Below are positions 47,498 to 55,979 of a stretch of DNA of 64,000 nt, in pieces. The stretch is from Enterobacter sp. 10-1 (GTDB taxonomy: Bacteria > Pseudomonadota > Gammaproteobacteria > Enterobacterales > Enterobacteriaceae): the NCBI GenBank assembly GCA_002270295.1, contig NISF01000008.1, positions 62,001 to 126,000 of the forward strand, given 5' to 3'. The position numbers were made by a program, and so were the translations under genes. Positions within the stretch are counted from its first letter, which is position 1; every line of letters begins with the position of its first letter. Under the pieces are notes generated by a model. It saw only the letters and a program-made list of their open reading frames with translations. It did no database searches and was not told where the DNA came from.

Positions 47498-49891
47498 CTA
47501 CTCGACCTTCGTCGCCCGCAGCAGTTTCTCCAGCGGATAGACCGCCGCAATCACCAGCTCATCCTGCGTTTTCGCCGCCTCATCCAGCTGCGCCTGCACC
47601 GACGCATACTCCTTATCATCCAGCGTTCCCTGGCGAGCCACCAGGTCCGTCAGGCGCATCCCCAGCGTCGCCAGCTTATCAACCTGCTGCACCACCGGGC
47701 CGATCGCCGCCAGCTGATAGCTGCTTTCAGTTAGCGCCAGCGCATCGGCGGTATTATTTTGCCAGCGGGTAAAGACGTGACGCAGCGCGTCCGCGCTTTC
47801 GTTATCTTCCGCATCGCTAATCAGCCTTTCGGCCCAGCGGTTAAGGCTGCGCACGGTGTCGCTCTCCGCCGGCAGCGCGTCGGCCAGCCGGTTCAGCGGC
47901 TCGAACTGATGATAGTTGTTGGCCTGGAATTTCAGATGCTGGCGGGTGTAATAGTGCGCCGGCTCGATGGCCTGGGCGAGGATCTGCAGCGCCAGGGTGC
48001 TGCCGCCGTTTGCCAGCCGGGTGAACTGCACCAGCTGCTGGCCGTGCTGCTGCAGGCCGACCGAGACCGTTGACCAGCCGTCCATCGCCTGCAGACGCTG
48101 GTACATATTGTCGCTGTCTTTGACATCCTGCGCCGACCACAGGCGCTCGGCAACCGCGAAGGTTCGCGGCCACAGCTTAATATCCAGCACCGGCGCCGCC
48201 ACGTTTTCCGCCCACAGCGCCGCTTCGCCGCCGAGCAGGTTCTTCTGCTGTTCGCCATCGGGAACCACCGGCTGGCTCCCCTCGGGCACATCGTCCAGCC
48301 GCTGCCCGCTCACCGGATAGCGGACGTTGCCCAGCAGGAAGTAGCCGCCAAGCTTATCGTCGTTGACGGTCAGCACCGGCCGGGTTTCCCCCATCCAGGT
48401 ATCGACGCTAAAGGTTATCTGGTTATCATTCAGCCATGCGATATCCTGCACCGCCCGTCGAGATTTTCCTTTAAAATCAATAAACCCGCGCCAGCCGCTC
48501 TCCCCTTTTACCAGCGTGAAGCTGCCTTCCACCGCGCTCCCCTTGAGCCGCGGCATCACGAAGCTCCAGCTTTGGGCGCTGTCGTTATCGGTAATGGTAT
48601 CGACGCCGTTCAGCCCCTGCGGCACGATTTCATTGCGGTAGTGATAGGCGGTGTACTGCGGCTGATCGAGATAAAATCCGGTAGAGAGGATCCCGCGATA
48701 GCCGTGCTTCGCCACCTCCCCCAGCGCATCCTGCCCCTGCCACGACTGGATCAAAATGCTTTTCAGCAGATCGGGGTGATAGATTTCGTCCCAGCCCACC
48801 ATCTGGCGACGATGTTTTTCGAGGATCGCCTCCAGCCTGCGGTTGAAGTACGCCTGCAGCGCGTGGCTGTCCGCCAGCCCCTTATCGCGCATAAATTTCT
48901 GGATCGCCGGGTTCGCCTGCCACTGGCTGTCGTCCACCTCATCCCCGCCAATATGCAGATAAGGGTCGGGGAAGATCGCCGCCAGCTCGCCGATCATCGC
49001 CTCGGCAAAGGCGTAAGTGGCCTCTTTGGTCGGGTCGAGCACCGGCTTAAGCACGCCCCAGTGGCGCTCCATTTGATAGGGGCCCGGCGCGCTCATCAGC
49101 TCCGGATAGGCCACCGCAATGGCCGAGGCGTGTCCCGGCATATCGATTTCCGGCACCACGCGGATGCCGCGATCCGTCGCGTAGCGCACGATCTCTTTCA
49201 TCTGCGCCTGAGTGTAGAACAGCCCGTCGCTGGCCTGCTGCTGTAGCTTCGGGTAGCGCGTGGAGGCAAAGCGCCAGCCCTGATCGTCGGTCAGGTGCCA
49301 GTGGAAGACGTTGAGCTTGGCGGCCGCCATGCCGTCGATCTGCCGCTTAATGGCCTCCAGCGGCATAAAGTGGCGCGCGGAGTCCAGCAGCAGCCCGCGC
49401 CACGGGAAGCGCGGCGCATCGTCGATCGTGACGTAAGGAATGGCGGTATTCTCCGCGCCGTTCTGTATCAGCTGGAGCAGGGTTTCCATCCCGCGCAGGG
49501 CGCCGAAACGGGTGTTCGCCTTGAGGGTCACGCCCTCGGCGGTCACCTTCAGCTGGTAGCTTTCATCGCTGTCGGGGCGCGGAATGGCCGGGACCTTTTT
49601 GGCAATCACCACCGCAATAGTCGGCGTTTTCGCGGCGGTCATTTGCGGCTGCAGAGTCCAGCCGGTCTGGCGGGCGATGCGCTCCCGCCAGCGGCCGGCG
49701 GCATCCCCCAAATCGTCGCCGCTGACGTTTAGCGTCAGCTGATTATTCAGCACCAGCGCGCCCTGCGCCTGCGGGCGCTCGACGTGAGCCGGCCAGGGCA
49801 TAAGCGGCAGGTCGCCCGCCGGTGCGGCGCAGGCCAGGCCGCTGAGAATTAATCCGCTGGTAAGCAGGCCATAGCGCACGGTGTTAAGCAT
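47498..49891 (-). CDS. Exported GH20 beta-N-acetylhexosaminidase (chitobiase-like)
   Basis: A 797-residue glycoside hydrolase family 20 enzyme removing terminal N-acetylglucosamine or N-acetylgalactosamine from chito-oligosaccharides or glycans. The signal peptide covers about residues 1-23 (MLNTVRYGLLTSGLILSGLA). A GH20b domain follows to about 150. The catalytic barrel carries the Asp-Glu pair in HIGGDEVDD and the upstream FHWHLTDDQGW motif. A C-terminal helical extension of about 250 residues follows. ATG 49891 follows AAAGGAAAA; an upstream start would spoil the signal peptide. Probably periplasmic or outer-surface. No chitin PTS gene is adjacent. Confidence 0.9.
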   Translation of the reverse strand: MLNTVRYGLLTSGLILSGLACAAPAGDLPLMPWPAHVERPQAQGALVLNNQLTLNVSGDDLGDAAGRWRERIARQTGWTLQPQMTAAKTPTIAVVIAKKVPAIPRPDSDESYQLKVTAEGVTLKANTRFGALRGMETLLQLIQNGAENTAIPYVTIDDAPRFPWRGLLLDSARHFMPLEAIKRQIDGMAAAKLNVFHWHLTDDQGWRFASTRYPKLQQQASDGLFYTQAQMKEIVRYATDRGIRVVPEIDMPGHASAIAVAYPELMSAPGPYQMERHWGVLKPVLDPTKEATYAFAEAMIGELAAIFPDPYLHIGGDEVDDSQWQANPAIQKFMRDKGLADSHALQAYFNRRLEAILEKHRRQMVGWDEIYHPDLLKSILIQSWQGQDALGEVAKHGYRGILSTGFYLDQPQYTAYHYRNEIVPQGLNGVDTITDNDSAQSWSFVMPRLKGSAVEGSFTLVKGESGWRGFIDFKGKSRRAVQDIAWLNDNQITFSVDTWMGETRPVLTVNDDKLGGYFLLGNVRYPVSGQRLDDVPEGSQPVVPDGEQQKNLLGGEAALWAENVAAPVLDIKLWPRTFAVAERLWSAQDVKDSDNMYQRLQAMDGWSTVSVGLQQHGQQLVQFTRLANGGSTLALQILAQAIEPAHYYTRQHLKFQANNYHQFEPLNRLADALPAESDTVRSLNRWAERLISDAEDNESADALRHVFTRWQNNTADALALTESSYQLAAIGPVVQQVDKLATLGMRLTDLVARQGTLDDKEYASVQAQLDEAAKTQDELVIAAVYPLEKLLRATKVE

Positions 49892-50009
49892 GAGTTTTCC
49901 TTTTGATGACGGGCCAAAAAAAGCAAAACATTTGGTTAACACGCGCGAAAAATAGCGTCAAGGAAATGTAATGACGCGCTTCACAACTTGATGAAGTTTA
50001 AGATAAATG

Positions 50010-50032
50010 CCCTCTCCCTGAGCGGGAGAGGG
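50010..50032 (-). terminator. mgtA terminator hairpin
   Basis: CCCTCTCCC and GGGAGAGGG form a 9-bp stem with a 5-nt loop, 17 bp beyond the mgtA stop; on the minus strand a short T-rich stretch follows. Confidence 0.6.
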
Positions 50033-50048
50033 GCGGAGGAAGTCAGGG

Positions 50049-52757
50049 TTACTGCCAGCCGTAGCGACGGCTGTAGAAACCTTTGACCATCTGGGTCAGC
50101 GTCATGTAGCCCGCCAGAATCGCAATCAGCCACGGGAAGTAGCTCAGCGGCAGCGCCTGCAGCTGCAAATAGCCCGCCAGCGGCGAGAACGGCAGCGCGA
50201 TGCCGACCACCATCACCACCAGGGTCATCGCAAACAGCGGCCACGCGGCGCGGCTCTGAACAAACGGAATACGGCGGGTACGGATCATATGCACAATCAG
50301 CGTTTGCGACAGCAGCCCTTCAATAAACCAGCCAGACTGGAACAGCGTCTGCGCTTCCGGCACGTTGGCGTGGAACACCCACCACATCAGGCAGAAGGTG
50401 AGGATATCGAAGATTGAGCTTATCGGGCCGAAGAAGACCATAAAGCGTCCCAGCTCGGCCGGATTCCAGCGCTGCGGTTTACGGATCTGCTCGTCGTCAA
50501 CGTTATCAAACGGGATCGCCACCTGGGATACATCGTACAGCAGGTTCTGGATCAGCAGATGCAGCGGCAGCATCGGCAGGAACGGCAGAAATGCGCTCGC
50601 CACCAGCACGCTGAAGACGTTACCGAAGTTCGAGCTGGCGGTCATTTTGATGTACTTGAGCATGTTGGCAAAAGTGCGGCGCCCTTCGATCACCCCCTCT
50701 TCCAGCACCATCAGGCTCTTTTCCAGCAGGATGATATCCGCCGCCTCGCGGGCGATATCCACCGCTCCGTCAACGGAAATACCGATGTCCGCCGCGCGCA
50801 GCGCCGGGGCGTCGTTAATCCCGTCGCCCATAAAGCCCACCACGTGCCCCTCGCGTTTGAGCAGCGTCACGATGCGCTCTTTATGCAGCGGCGCCAGGCG
50901 CGCAAACAGGGTGGTTCGTTTAGCCAGCGCCGCCAGCTCATCATCGCTGAGCGCTTCAATCTGGCTCCCAATAACTACCTCTCCCGCGTCGAGGCCCACC
51001 TCATGGCACACCTTCGCCGCCACCAGCTCGCTATCGCCGGTGAGGATTTTGACGGTAATGCCGCTGGCCTTCAGCGCTTTCAGCGCCGGGGCGGTAGTCT
51101 CTTTCGGCGGATCGAGAAACGCGATATAACCTTCGAGGATCAGATCCGACTCATCGGCCCGCTGATAGTCCCCTTCCCGCGCCGGCAGATAGCGGGTAGC
51201 CACCGCCACCACGCGCAGCCCCTGGCGATTGAGGGTGTCGGTGACGCGGCGGATACGGCGCAGCATGGTCTCGTCCAGCGGCACGATTTCACCGTTGTAG
51301 CGAACCTGGGTCGAGACGTTGAGGATCTCCTGCAGCGCGCCTTTACAGATAAGCTGATGGACGCCTTCCTGCTCGCTCACCACCACCGACATCCGGCGGC
51401 GCTCAAAGTCGAACGGGATCTCGTCCACTTTCTGCCAGCGCTCGGCAAGCTGGCGAGCGGCATCCAGCTCCACGCCTTCCAGCACCGCCGTATCCAGCAG
51501 ATTTTTCAGCCCGGTCTGGTAGTGGCTGTTAAGCCAGGCGGAGTTCAGCACCAGCTCGCTCACCTTACCGGACACGTCGGTATGGTTTTCCAGCACGATT
51601 TTATCCTGGGTCAGGGTGCCGGTTTTATCGGTACACAGGATATCCATCGCGCCAAAGTTCTGGATTGCGTCGAGGTGTTTGACGATAACTTTCTGTTTCG
51701 ACAGCTTCACCGCCCCGCGCGCCAGAGTCGAGGTGACGATCATCGGCAGCATTTCCGGCGTCAGGCCAACCGCCACCGACAGGGCGAACAGCGCCGCTTC
51801 CCACCAGTCGCCTTTGGTAAAGCCGTTAATCAGCAGCACCACCGGCGCCATCACCAGCATAAAGCGAATCAGCAGCATGCTGACGCGGCTGATGCCTTTC
51901 TGGAAGGCGTTGGGTTCGCTCTCCTGCTCGCTCACCCGCCCGGCCAGCTGGCCGAACCAGGTGCCGCCGCCGGTAGCGAACACGATCGCCTGCGCCGTTC
52001 CGCTCACCACGTTGGTCCCCATAAAGCACAGGGTGTCGCACTCCAGCGGGTTGGCCTGCAGCGCATCGCGGGTGCGGGCCACTTTTTCCACCGGCAGCGA
52101 TTCGCCGGTCAGCGACGCCTGGGCGACAAAAAGATCGCGCGCCTGGAGGATGCGCAGGTCTGCCGGGATCATATCTCCCGCCGAGAGCTTAACGATATCC
52201 CCCGGCACCAGCCGATCGATAGGCAGCTCGCACCAGCGGCTTTCGCCCTGCTCGTTGACCACCCGCAGCACCGTGGCGGTGTTGCTCACCATCGCTTTCA
52301 GCGCATCCGCCGCTTTGGTGGAGCGGGCTTCCTGAATAAAGTTGAGCAGCGTGGAGATCCCGACCATCAGCGCAATCACGCCCGCGGCGAACAGATCCTC
52401 CGTGGAATAGGAGACGACGCCCAGCACGGTCAGCAGCAGGTTGAAGGGGTTGCGATAGCAGGTCCACAGATGTACCCACCACGGCGAAGGCTGCTGGGCG
52501 GGGATTTGGTTGTCGCCGTGCGCCGCAATTTTCTGCGCCACCTCGGCGGCGTTGAGCCCTTCCGGGTGGCTGTCGAAGGCGCGCCAGATTTCGTTTTCAT
52601 CCATTGCCGCCACGTTCAGACAGCGCTTGCCCAACGAGTCCGGGATAGGCGCGCTGGCCAGATTGCGGGCATCGGGCAGCGGATCGCGCTGCACCAGGCG
52701 GCGTGGCAAATGGCGGCTAAGCTGCGTAAACAGCTGCCGGGTAAAATTTTTCAGCAT
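50049..52757 (-). CDS. mgtA: Magnesium-transporting P-type ATPase MgtA
   Basis: P3B-type ATPase of 902 residues importing Mg2+ across the inner membrane. The phosphorylation motif is CTDKTGTLT, the actuator-domain motif SLTGESLPVEK, and the hinge GDGINDAPALRAADIG. Ten transmembrane segments fit the family. Sequence closely follows E. coli MgtA except in the variable N-terminal 60 residues. ATG 52757 follows GGAGGGAC at 7-nt spacing; the longer reading frame upstream lies in the regulatory leader. Control is expected through PhoPQ and through the mgtL leader. Confidence 0.97.
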   Translation of the reverse strand: MLKNFTRQLFTQLSRHLPRRLVQRDPLPDARNLASAPIPDSLGKRCLNVAAMDENEIWRAFDSHPEGLNAAEVAQKIAAHGDNQIPAQQPSPWWVHLWTCYRNPFNLLLTVLGVVSYSTEDLFAAGVIALMVGISTLLNFIQEARSTKAADALKAMVSNTATVLRVVNEQGESRWCELPIDRLVPGDIVKLSAGDMIPADLRILQARDLFVAQASLTGESLPVEKVARTRDALQANPLECDTLCFMGTNVVSGTAQAIVFATGGGTWFGQLAGRVSEQESEPNAFQKGISRVSMLLIRFMLVMAPVVLLINGFTKGDWWEAALFALSVAVGLTPEMLPMIVTSTLARGAVKLSKQKVIVKHLDAIQNFGAMDILCTDKTGTLTQDKIVLENHTDVSGKVSELVLNSAWLNSHYQTGLKNLLDTAVLEGVELDAARQLAERWQKVDEIPFDFERRRMSVVVSEQEGVHQLICKGALQEILNVSTQVRYNGEIVPLDETMLRRIRRVTDTLNRQGLRVVAVATRYLPAREGDYQRADESDLILEGYIAFLDPPKETTAPALKALKASGITVKILTGDSELVAAKVCHEVGLDAGEVVIGSQIEALSDDELAALAKRTTLFARLAPLHKERIVTLLKREGHVVGFMGDGINDAPALRAADIGISVDGAVDIAREAADIILLEKSLMVLEEGVIEGRRTFANMLKYIKMTASSNFGNVFSVLVASAFLPFLPMLPLHLLIQNLLYDVSQVAIPFDNVDDEQIRKPQRWNPAELGRFMVFFGPISSIFDILTFCLMWWVFHANVPEAQTLFQSGWFIEGLLSQTLIVHMIRTRRIPFVQSRAAWPLFAMTLVVMVVGIALPFSPLAGYLQLQALPLSYFPWLIAILAGYMTLTQMVKGFYSRRYGWQ

Positions 52758-52861
52758 AAACAGTCCCTCCGCGCTCGCACGGCGAACGCAGCAAATCGAC
52801 GGGCACGGTAAAACCATACCTGTCAGGCATTATTTTTTTATGGCAGGGACATCAAGGACGT

Positions 52862-52909
52862 CACTGCTTTACGCTTCCGGTAAAGCAGTGCTAAGCAGGC
52901 TTACCGGAA
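52862..52909 (-). promoter_or_regulatory. mgtA leader switch: two mutually exclusive hairpins
   Basis: CACTGCTTTAC (52862-52872) pairs with GTAAAGCAGTG (52880-52890), 11 bp. Alternatively TTACCGGAA (RNA sense, from 52875-52883) pairs with TTCCGGTAA (52901-52909), which is the end of mgtL. The two pairings share bases, so ribosome position on mgtL would choose between them, as in the mgtA leader of E. coli and Salmonella. Confidence 0.8.
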
Positions 52910-52954
52910 AGGGGTATAACTCCATCGAGGATGAGGAGTGGGATCGGGGTCCAT
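52901..52954 (-). CDS. mgtL: mgtA leader peptide MgtL
   Basis: A 17-residue ORF encoding MDPDPTPHPRWSYTPFR with CCGGAG upstream of the ATG. The E. coli peptide is [17 protein letters not shown]: the acidic/proline N-terminal half, whose translation is stalled or destabilised at low Mg2+ or proline, is conserved, whereas the second half is not. The stop lies in the arm of the alternative leader hairpin, so translation to the end controls read-through into mgtA. Confidence 0.9.
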   Translation of the reverse strand: MDPDPTPHPRWSYTPFR

Positions 52955-52987
52955 AAAATCTCCGGTAAGTGAGTAAAAACGGCGCGG

Positions 52988-52993
52988 ATTATA
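52988..52993 (-). promoter_or_regulatory. mgtA -10 element
   Basis: Perfect TATAAT on the minus strand, placing transcription start near 52980, about 26 nt before mgtL and 225 nt before mgtA. No good -35 (CACAAA at the expected position), as expected of an activator-dependent promoter. The rest of 52994-53093 shows nothing else clear. Confidence 0.6.
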
Positions 52994-53093
52994 CCGCGGC
53001 CAGCGATCTATTTGTGGCAATTATGGCTATGGTAACCCCGCGTAACTAAACCAAACGTATACGCGCAGCCGTTCAGGCCTTTTTATCACGCGT

Positions 53094-53846
53094 TCAGCAT
53101 CGCGAACGCATTAGCGCCGCAAGCGCATCGCCCAGCGCCTCCGCCATTTCGCCTAAGGCCTGTTTTGTCTCTTCATAATCTCCCGGCAGCTGATCGAACC
53201 ACGGGCAGGTAATCACCGCATGGGCGTAGCTATCAGGCCCGAAAACGGGCCACGAGGCCGACGTCAGCCCAATAATGCGATCGTGCGGGATTTCAGCAAA
53301 CCCCTGGGATTTTATGCGCGAGAGCTGCTCGACCATCTCCCCGCGTAACGCCGTATCCAGCGCGTAATGACGGATCAAACGCCAGCTATCCTGGTCGCTG
53401 GCGAAGGCCAGAAGCACCAGCGATGAGCTTGAGCGGATGGTATGCAGTAGCGCCCCTTCTCTGGCGCTAATCGCCGGGGTGAAGTCCGGATGACGATGGG
53501 CGATAACCACCACCCGATCGTCCCGCAGCCCGGCGAGGTGGCAGGGCTGATTGGTGCGCCAGGTGAAGTCTTTCATCAGCTGCTGGCAGCGTTCCGACTG
53601 CGCCAGCTGCTCGATATAGCGATACTGGCCGGTAAGGCTGAGTTTATCGGTCAGATGGTAATAGCGCCGGGCATCCTGTTTGAGGTACCCCTCCTCTTCC
53701 AGGCACTGAATAATCCGGAACAGATGGTTAAAGGAGAGGCTGAGCGCCAGGCTAATCTCCCCCATCGTCATAGGGACGCCCGACGCCGACAAATATTCCA
53801 GTACGCGTAAACCCCGGCTTAACGCCGGGGCACGATAATCGGTCAT
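53094..53846 (-). CDS. IclR-family regulator of the sugar-acid operon
   Basis: A 250-residue IclR-type regulator with an N-terminal winged helix (about 8-65, GEISLALSLSFNHLFRIIQC) and a C-terminal effector domain. The ATG overlaps the end of the MFS gene by 4 bp (ATGA), so it is the last gene of a four-gene leftward operon and probably controls it in response to the transported acid. ATG 53846 chosen because longer forms lie inside the MFS coding sequence. Confidence 0.87.
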   Translation of the reverse strand: MTDYRAPALSRGLRVLEYLSASGVPMTMGEISLALSLSFNHLFRIIQCLEEEGYLKQDARRYYHLTDKLSLTGQYRYIEQLAQSERCQQLMKDFTWRTNQPCHLAGLRDDRVVVIAHRHPDFTPAISAREGALLHTIRSSSSLVLLAFASDQDSWRLIRHYALDTALRGEMVEQLSRIKSQGFAEIPHDRIIGLTSASWPVFGPDSYAHAVITCPWFDQLPGDYEETKQALGEMAEALGDALAALMRSRC

Positions 53847-55180
53847 AACGCTCCTTTCTGTGGCGCATCGGTAGGGGACAGGGGATCGCGATCGTCGCTG
53901 CGCCGGTGCAGATAGCGAATCGTCAATAGCGTCACCACGCAGCCGATGGCCATACACCCGCCTAAATAGTACATCGGAGCGCTGACGCTCCCCGTCAGAT
54001 CGCGTACCGCCGGAACGGTATTTTGCGCAAAGAAACCGCCGAGGTTAGCCAGCGAGTTTATCGCCGCTAATCCGGCCGCTGCCGCCGAGCCGCCTAAAAA
54101 TCGCGTCAGGGTCCAGAAGCAGGGCTGAATTGAAAATATAGCCATAATCACCAAGGTTATGCATAAAAAACTCAGCCAGGGCGTGGCGATAAACAACGCG
54201 CTGCCGGCAAGGAAAATAGCGGCCACCAGCATCGGCAAGGCAATATTTTTCACCGGATCGGAGGTCCGCTCCGGATTGCGCGTCATCCACCAGAGCAGCA
54301 GCATCGCCATCAGCCAGGGGATCATGTTGATCAGCCCGTTGGTCATATCGGATACGCCAAACCCTTTGACAATGGTTGGCATCCAGTAGCTCAGACCATA
54401 GGCGCCGAAGGAAATAAAGCCCAGCACCAGCGCCAGCAGCAGCACCCGCGCATCTTTCAACGTTTTCAACACGCCGCTCACCTGGCGATCCCGATCCCGG
54501 CTCTGTTCCTGCTGCAGCATCGCCCCAAGCCAGGCTTTTTCCTCCGCGGTCATAAAACGGGCCTTTTCCGGCGTATCGGGCAGCCAAAAAAGGACCGGAA
54601 TAATAAACAGCAGCGCCGGCAGCCCGGTGCCAATGAAAATCCACTGCCAGCCTTCAAGATTCAATATGCCGTGAATGCTTAATAGCGCGCCATTAATCGG
54701 AGCCCCGATCAGATTCGCCGCCAGGCTGGCCATAATCAGATAGCCCACCACCCGGGGACGGTACGCCAAAGGAAACCAGCGGGTCATGTAATAAAGCAGG
54801 CCGGGATACAGCCCCGCCTCGGCGGCGCCGAGGCAAAAGCGTAAAACGTAAAACATGCTGGCGCTGGTGGTAAAAGCCATTAAAACCGTAATCGCGCCCC
54901 ACGTCAGCATAATCCTGGCAAACCATAAGCGGGCGCCAACTTTATGCAGCATGATATTGCCTGGAACTTCAAATAATAAGTAGCCGATAAAGAATAACGA
55001 TGCGCCAAGACCATAGGCGGTTTCGCTCAACGACAGGCTTTCCGCCATATGAAGTTTTGCGAAGCCTATATTCTGCCGATCGATATAGGCAATAACGTAG
55101 AGCATCACCATGATCGGTATTATTTTCAGTGAAATTTTATTTATCGTCGTTCTTTCAATACGACGGTCTGCAGAACACAT
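53843..55180 (-). CDS. MFS transporter, anion:cation symporter family (sugar-acid type)
   Basis: Inner-membrane transporter of 445 residues with 12 membrane segments. AYIDRQNIGFAKLHM in helix 1 and the loop after helix 2 are typical of the ACS subfamily that imports hexuronates, glucarate, galactonate and tartrate. ATG 55180 follows AAGGATGCAATT. Its neighbours, a sugar-acid dehydratase and an RraA-like aldolase, make an aldonate or related acid the likely cargo. Exact substrate not deducible. Confidence 0.87.
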   Translation of the reverse strand: MCSADRRIERTTINKISLKIIPIMVMLYVIAYIDRQNIGFAKLHMAESLSLSETAYGLGASLFFIGYLLFEVPGNIMLHKVGARLWFARIMLTWGAITVLMAFTTSASMFYVLRFCLGAAEAGLYPGLLYYMTRWFPLAYRPRVVGYLIMASLAANLIGAPINGALLSIHGILNLEGWQWIFIGTGLPALLFIIPVLFWLPDTPEKARFMTAEEKAWLGAMLQQEQSRDRDRQVSGVLKTLKDARVLLLALVLGFISFGAYGLSYWMPTIVKGFGVSDMTNGLINMIPWLMAMLLLWWMTRNPERTSDPVKNIALPMLVAAIFLAGSALFIATPWLSFLCITLVIMAIFSIQPCFWTLTRFLGGSAAAAGLAAINSLANLGGFFAQNTVPAVRDLTGSVSAPMYYLGGCMAIGCVVTLLTIRYLHRRSDDRDPLSPTDAPQKGAL

Positions 55181-55269
55181 AATTGCATCCTTAATTAGTT
55201 CATCAAATAATGATGTCGATACATAAGCGTGATGGCAGAATAAAAACCCGGAGAGCAATAGAATAACGC

Positions 55270-55962
55270 TTACATAATACCGAACTTATCAAAAGCCTCG
55301 ACGGTACTCATTCCTGTTCTCAGCGCGTGCAGCACTTCATTTTCGCCTTTGGCCTTTTCAAAGGCCCCGTGGAAGGCTTCGTCCACGGCCTCCGCCGGGA
55401 TCACCAGCACGCCGTCGCGATCGCCAAAAATCACATCGCCAGGCGCAACGCGCACGCCGTCCAGTTCAACAGGCACGCGCCAGTCGACCACCTTGCCGCG
55501 CGGTCCCTGATCCTGCGCGTAGCTGCCAAAGGAGGCCACCGGGAAACCGAGGTCCAAAATTTCATGGCTGTCCCGATGGTAGCCATGAATAACGGCTCCA
55601 GCCGCCCCGCACTGCATGGCGCGGGTCGACATTAGCCCGCCCCATTGCGCATAGCGTAGCGAGCCGCCCGCACAAATATAAACTTCATTCTTTTGCAGAT
55701 CGTCCAGCGCGTGAAACATTAAGCCGAACGGCTTTTCGCTGAGCGTATTATGGCCTGGAGCGCTTTGCTGGAAATAATCAGCTTCGAGTACCGGCATCGC
55801 CCGGCCAATAATAACCATATTGGCATCAATCGGTTTTAACTGCGGCGATAAAAACTGATGAAGCAATCCCATTGAATCCAGAATATCCCCCACTAATGCA
55901 ACAAAGAGCTTTTCTTTTGCTAATGCAAATAACGTTTCATCATCTGACCAGGAGTGGCGCAT
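55270..55962 (-). CDS. RraA-like/HMG-aldolase-family protein
   Basis: A 230-residue protein of the RraA/4-hydroxy-4-methyl-2-oxoglutarate aldolase family. The divalent-metal and substrate motif is visible as GAVIHGYHRDSHEI (arginine and aspartate of the family signature), and GDVIFGDRDGVLVIP follows near 180. Class II aldolases of this type split 2-keto-4-hydroxy acids to pyruvate. Since the preceding gene makes a 2-keto-3-deoxy acid, cleavage of that product is a reasonable inference. It is not the RNase E regulator RraA itself. Confidence 0.8.
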   Translation of the reverse strand: MRHSWSDDETLFALAKEKLFVALVGDILDSMGLLHQFLSPQLKPIDANMVIIGRAMPVLEADYFQQSAPGHNTLSEKPFGLMFHALDDLQKNEVYICAGGSLRYAQWGGLMSTRAMQCGAAGAVIHGYHRDSHEILDLGFPVASFGSYAQDQGPRGKVVDWRVPVELDGVRVAPGDVIFGDRDGVLVIPAEAVDEAFHGAFEKAKGENEVLHALRTGMSTVEAFDKFGIM

Positions 55963-55979
55963 AAAATTTCCTCTGTGTA

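Noticed and set aside
50559-52811. 750-codon open frame antisense to mgtA
   Set aside because: Antisense shadow; mgtA is near-identical to its E. coli orthologue over its full length.
53047-53052. GGTTTA on the minus strand as a PhoP box for mgtA
   Set aside because: Only one clear half-site, and it lies about 55 bp upstream of the -10, farther than the usual PhoP position; not enough to call.
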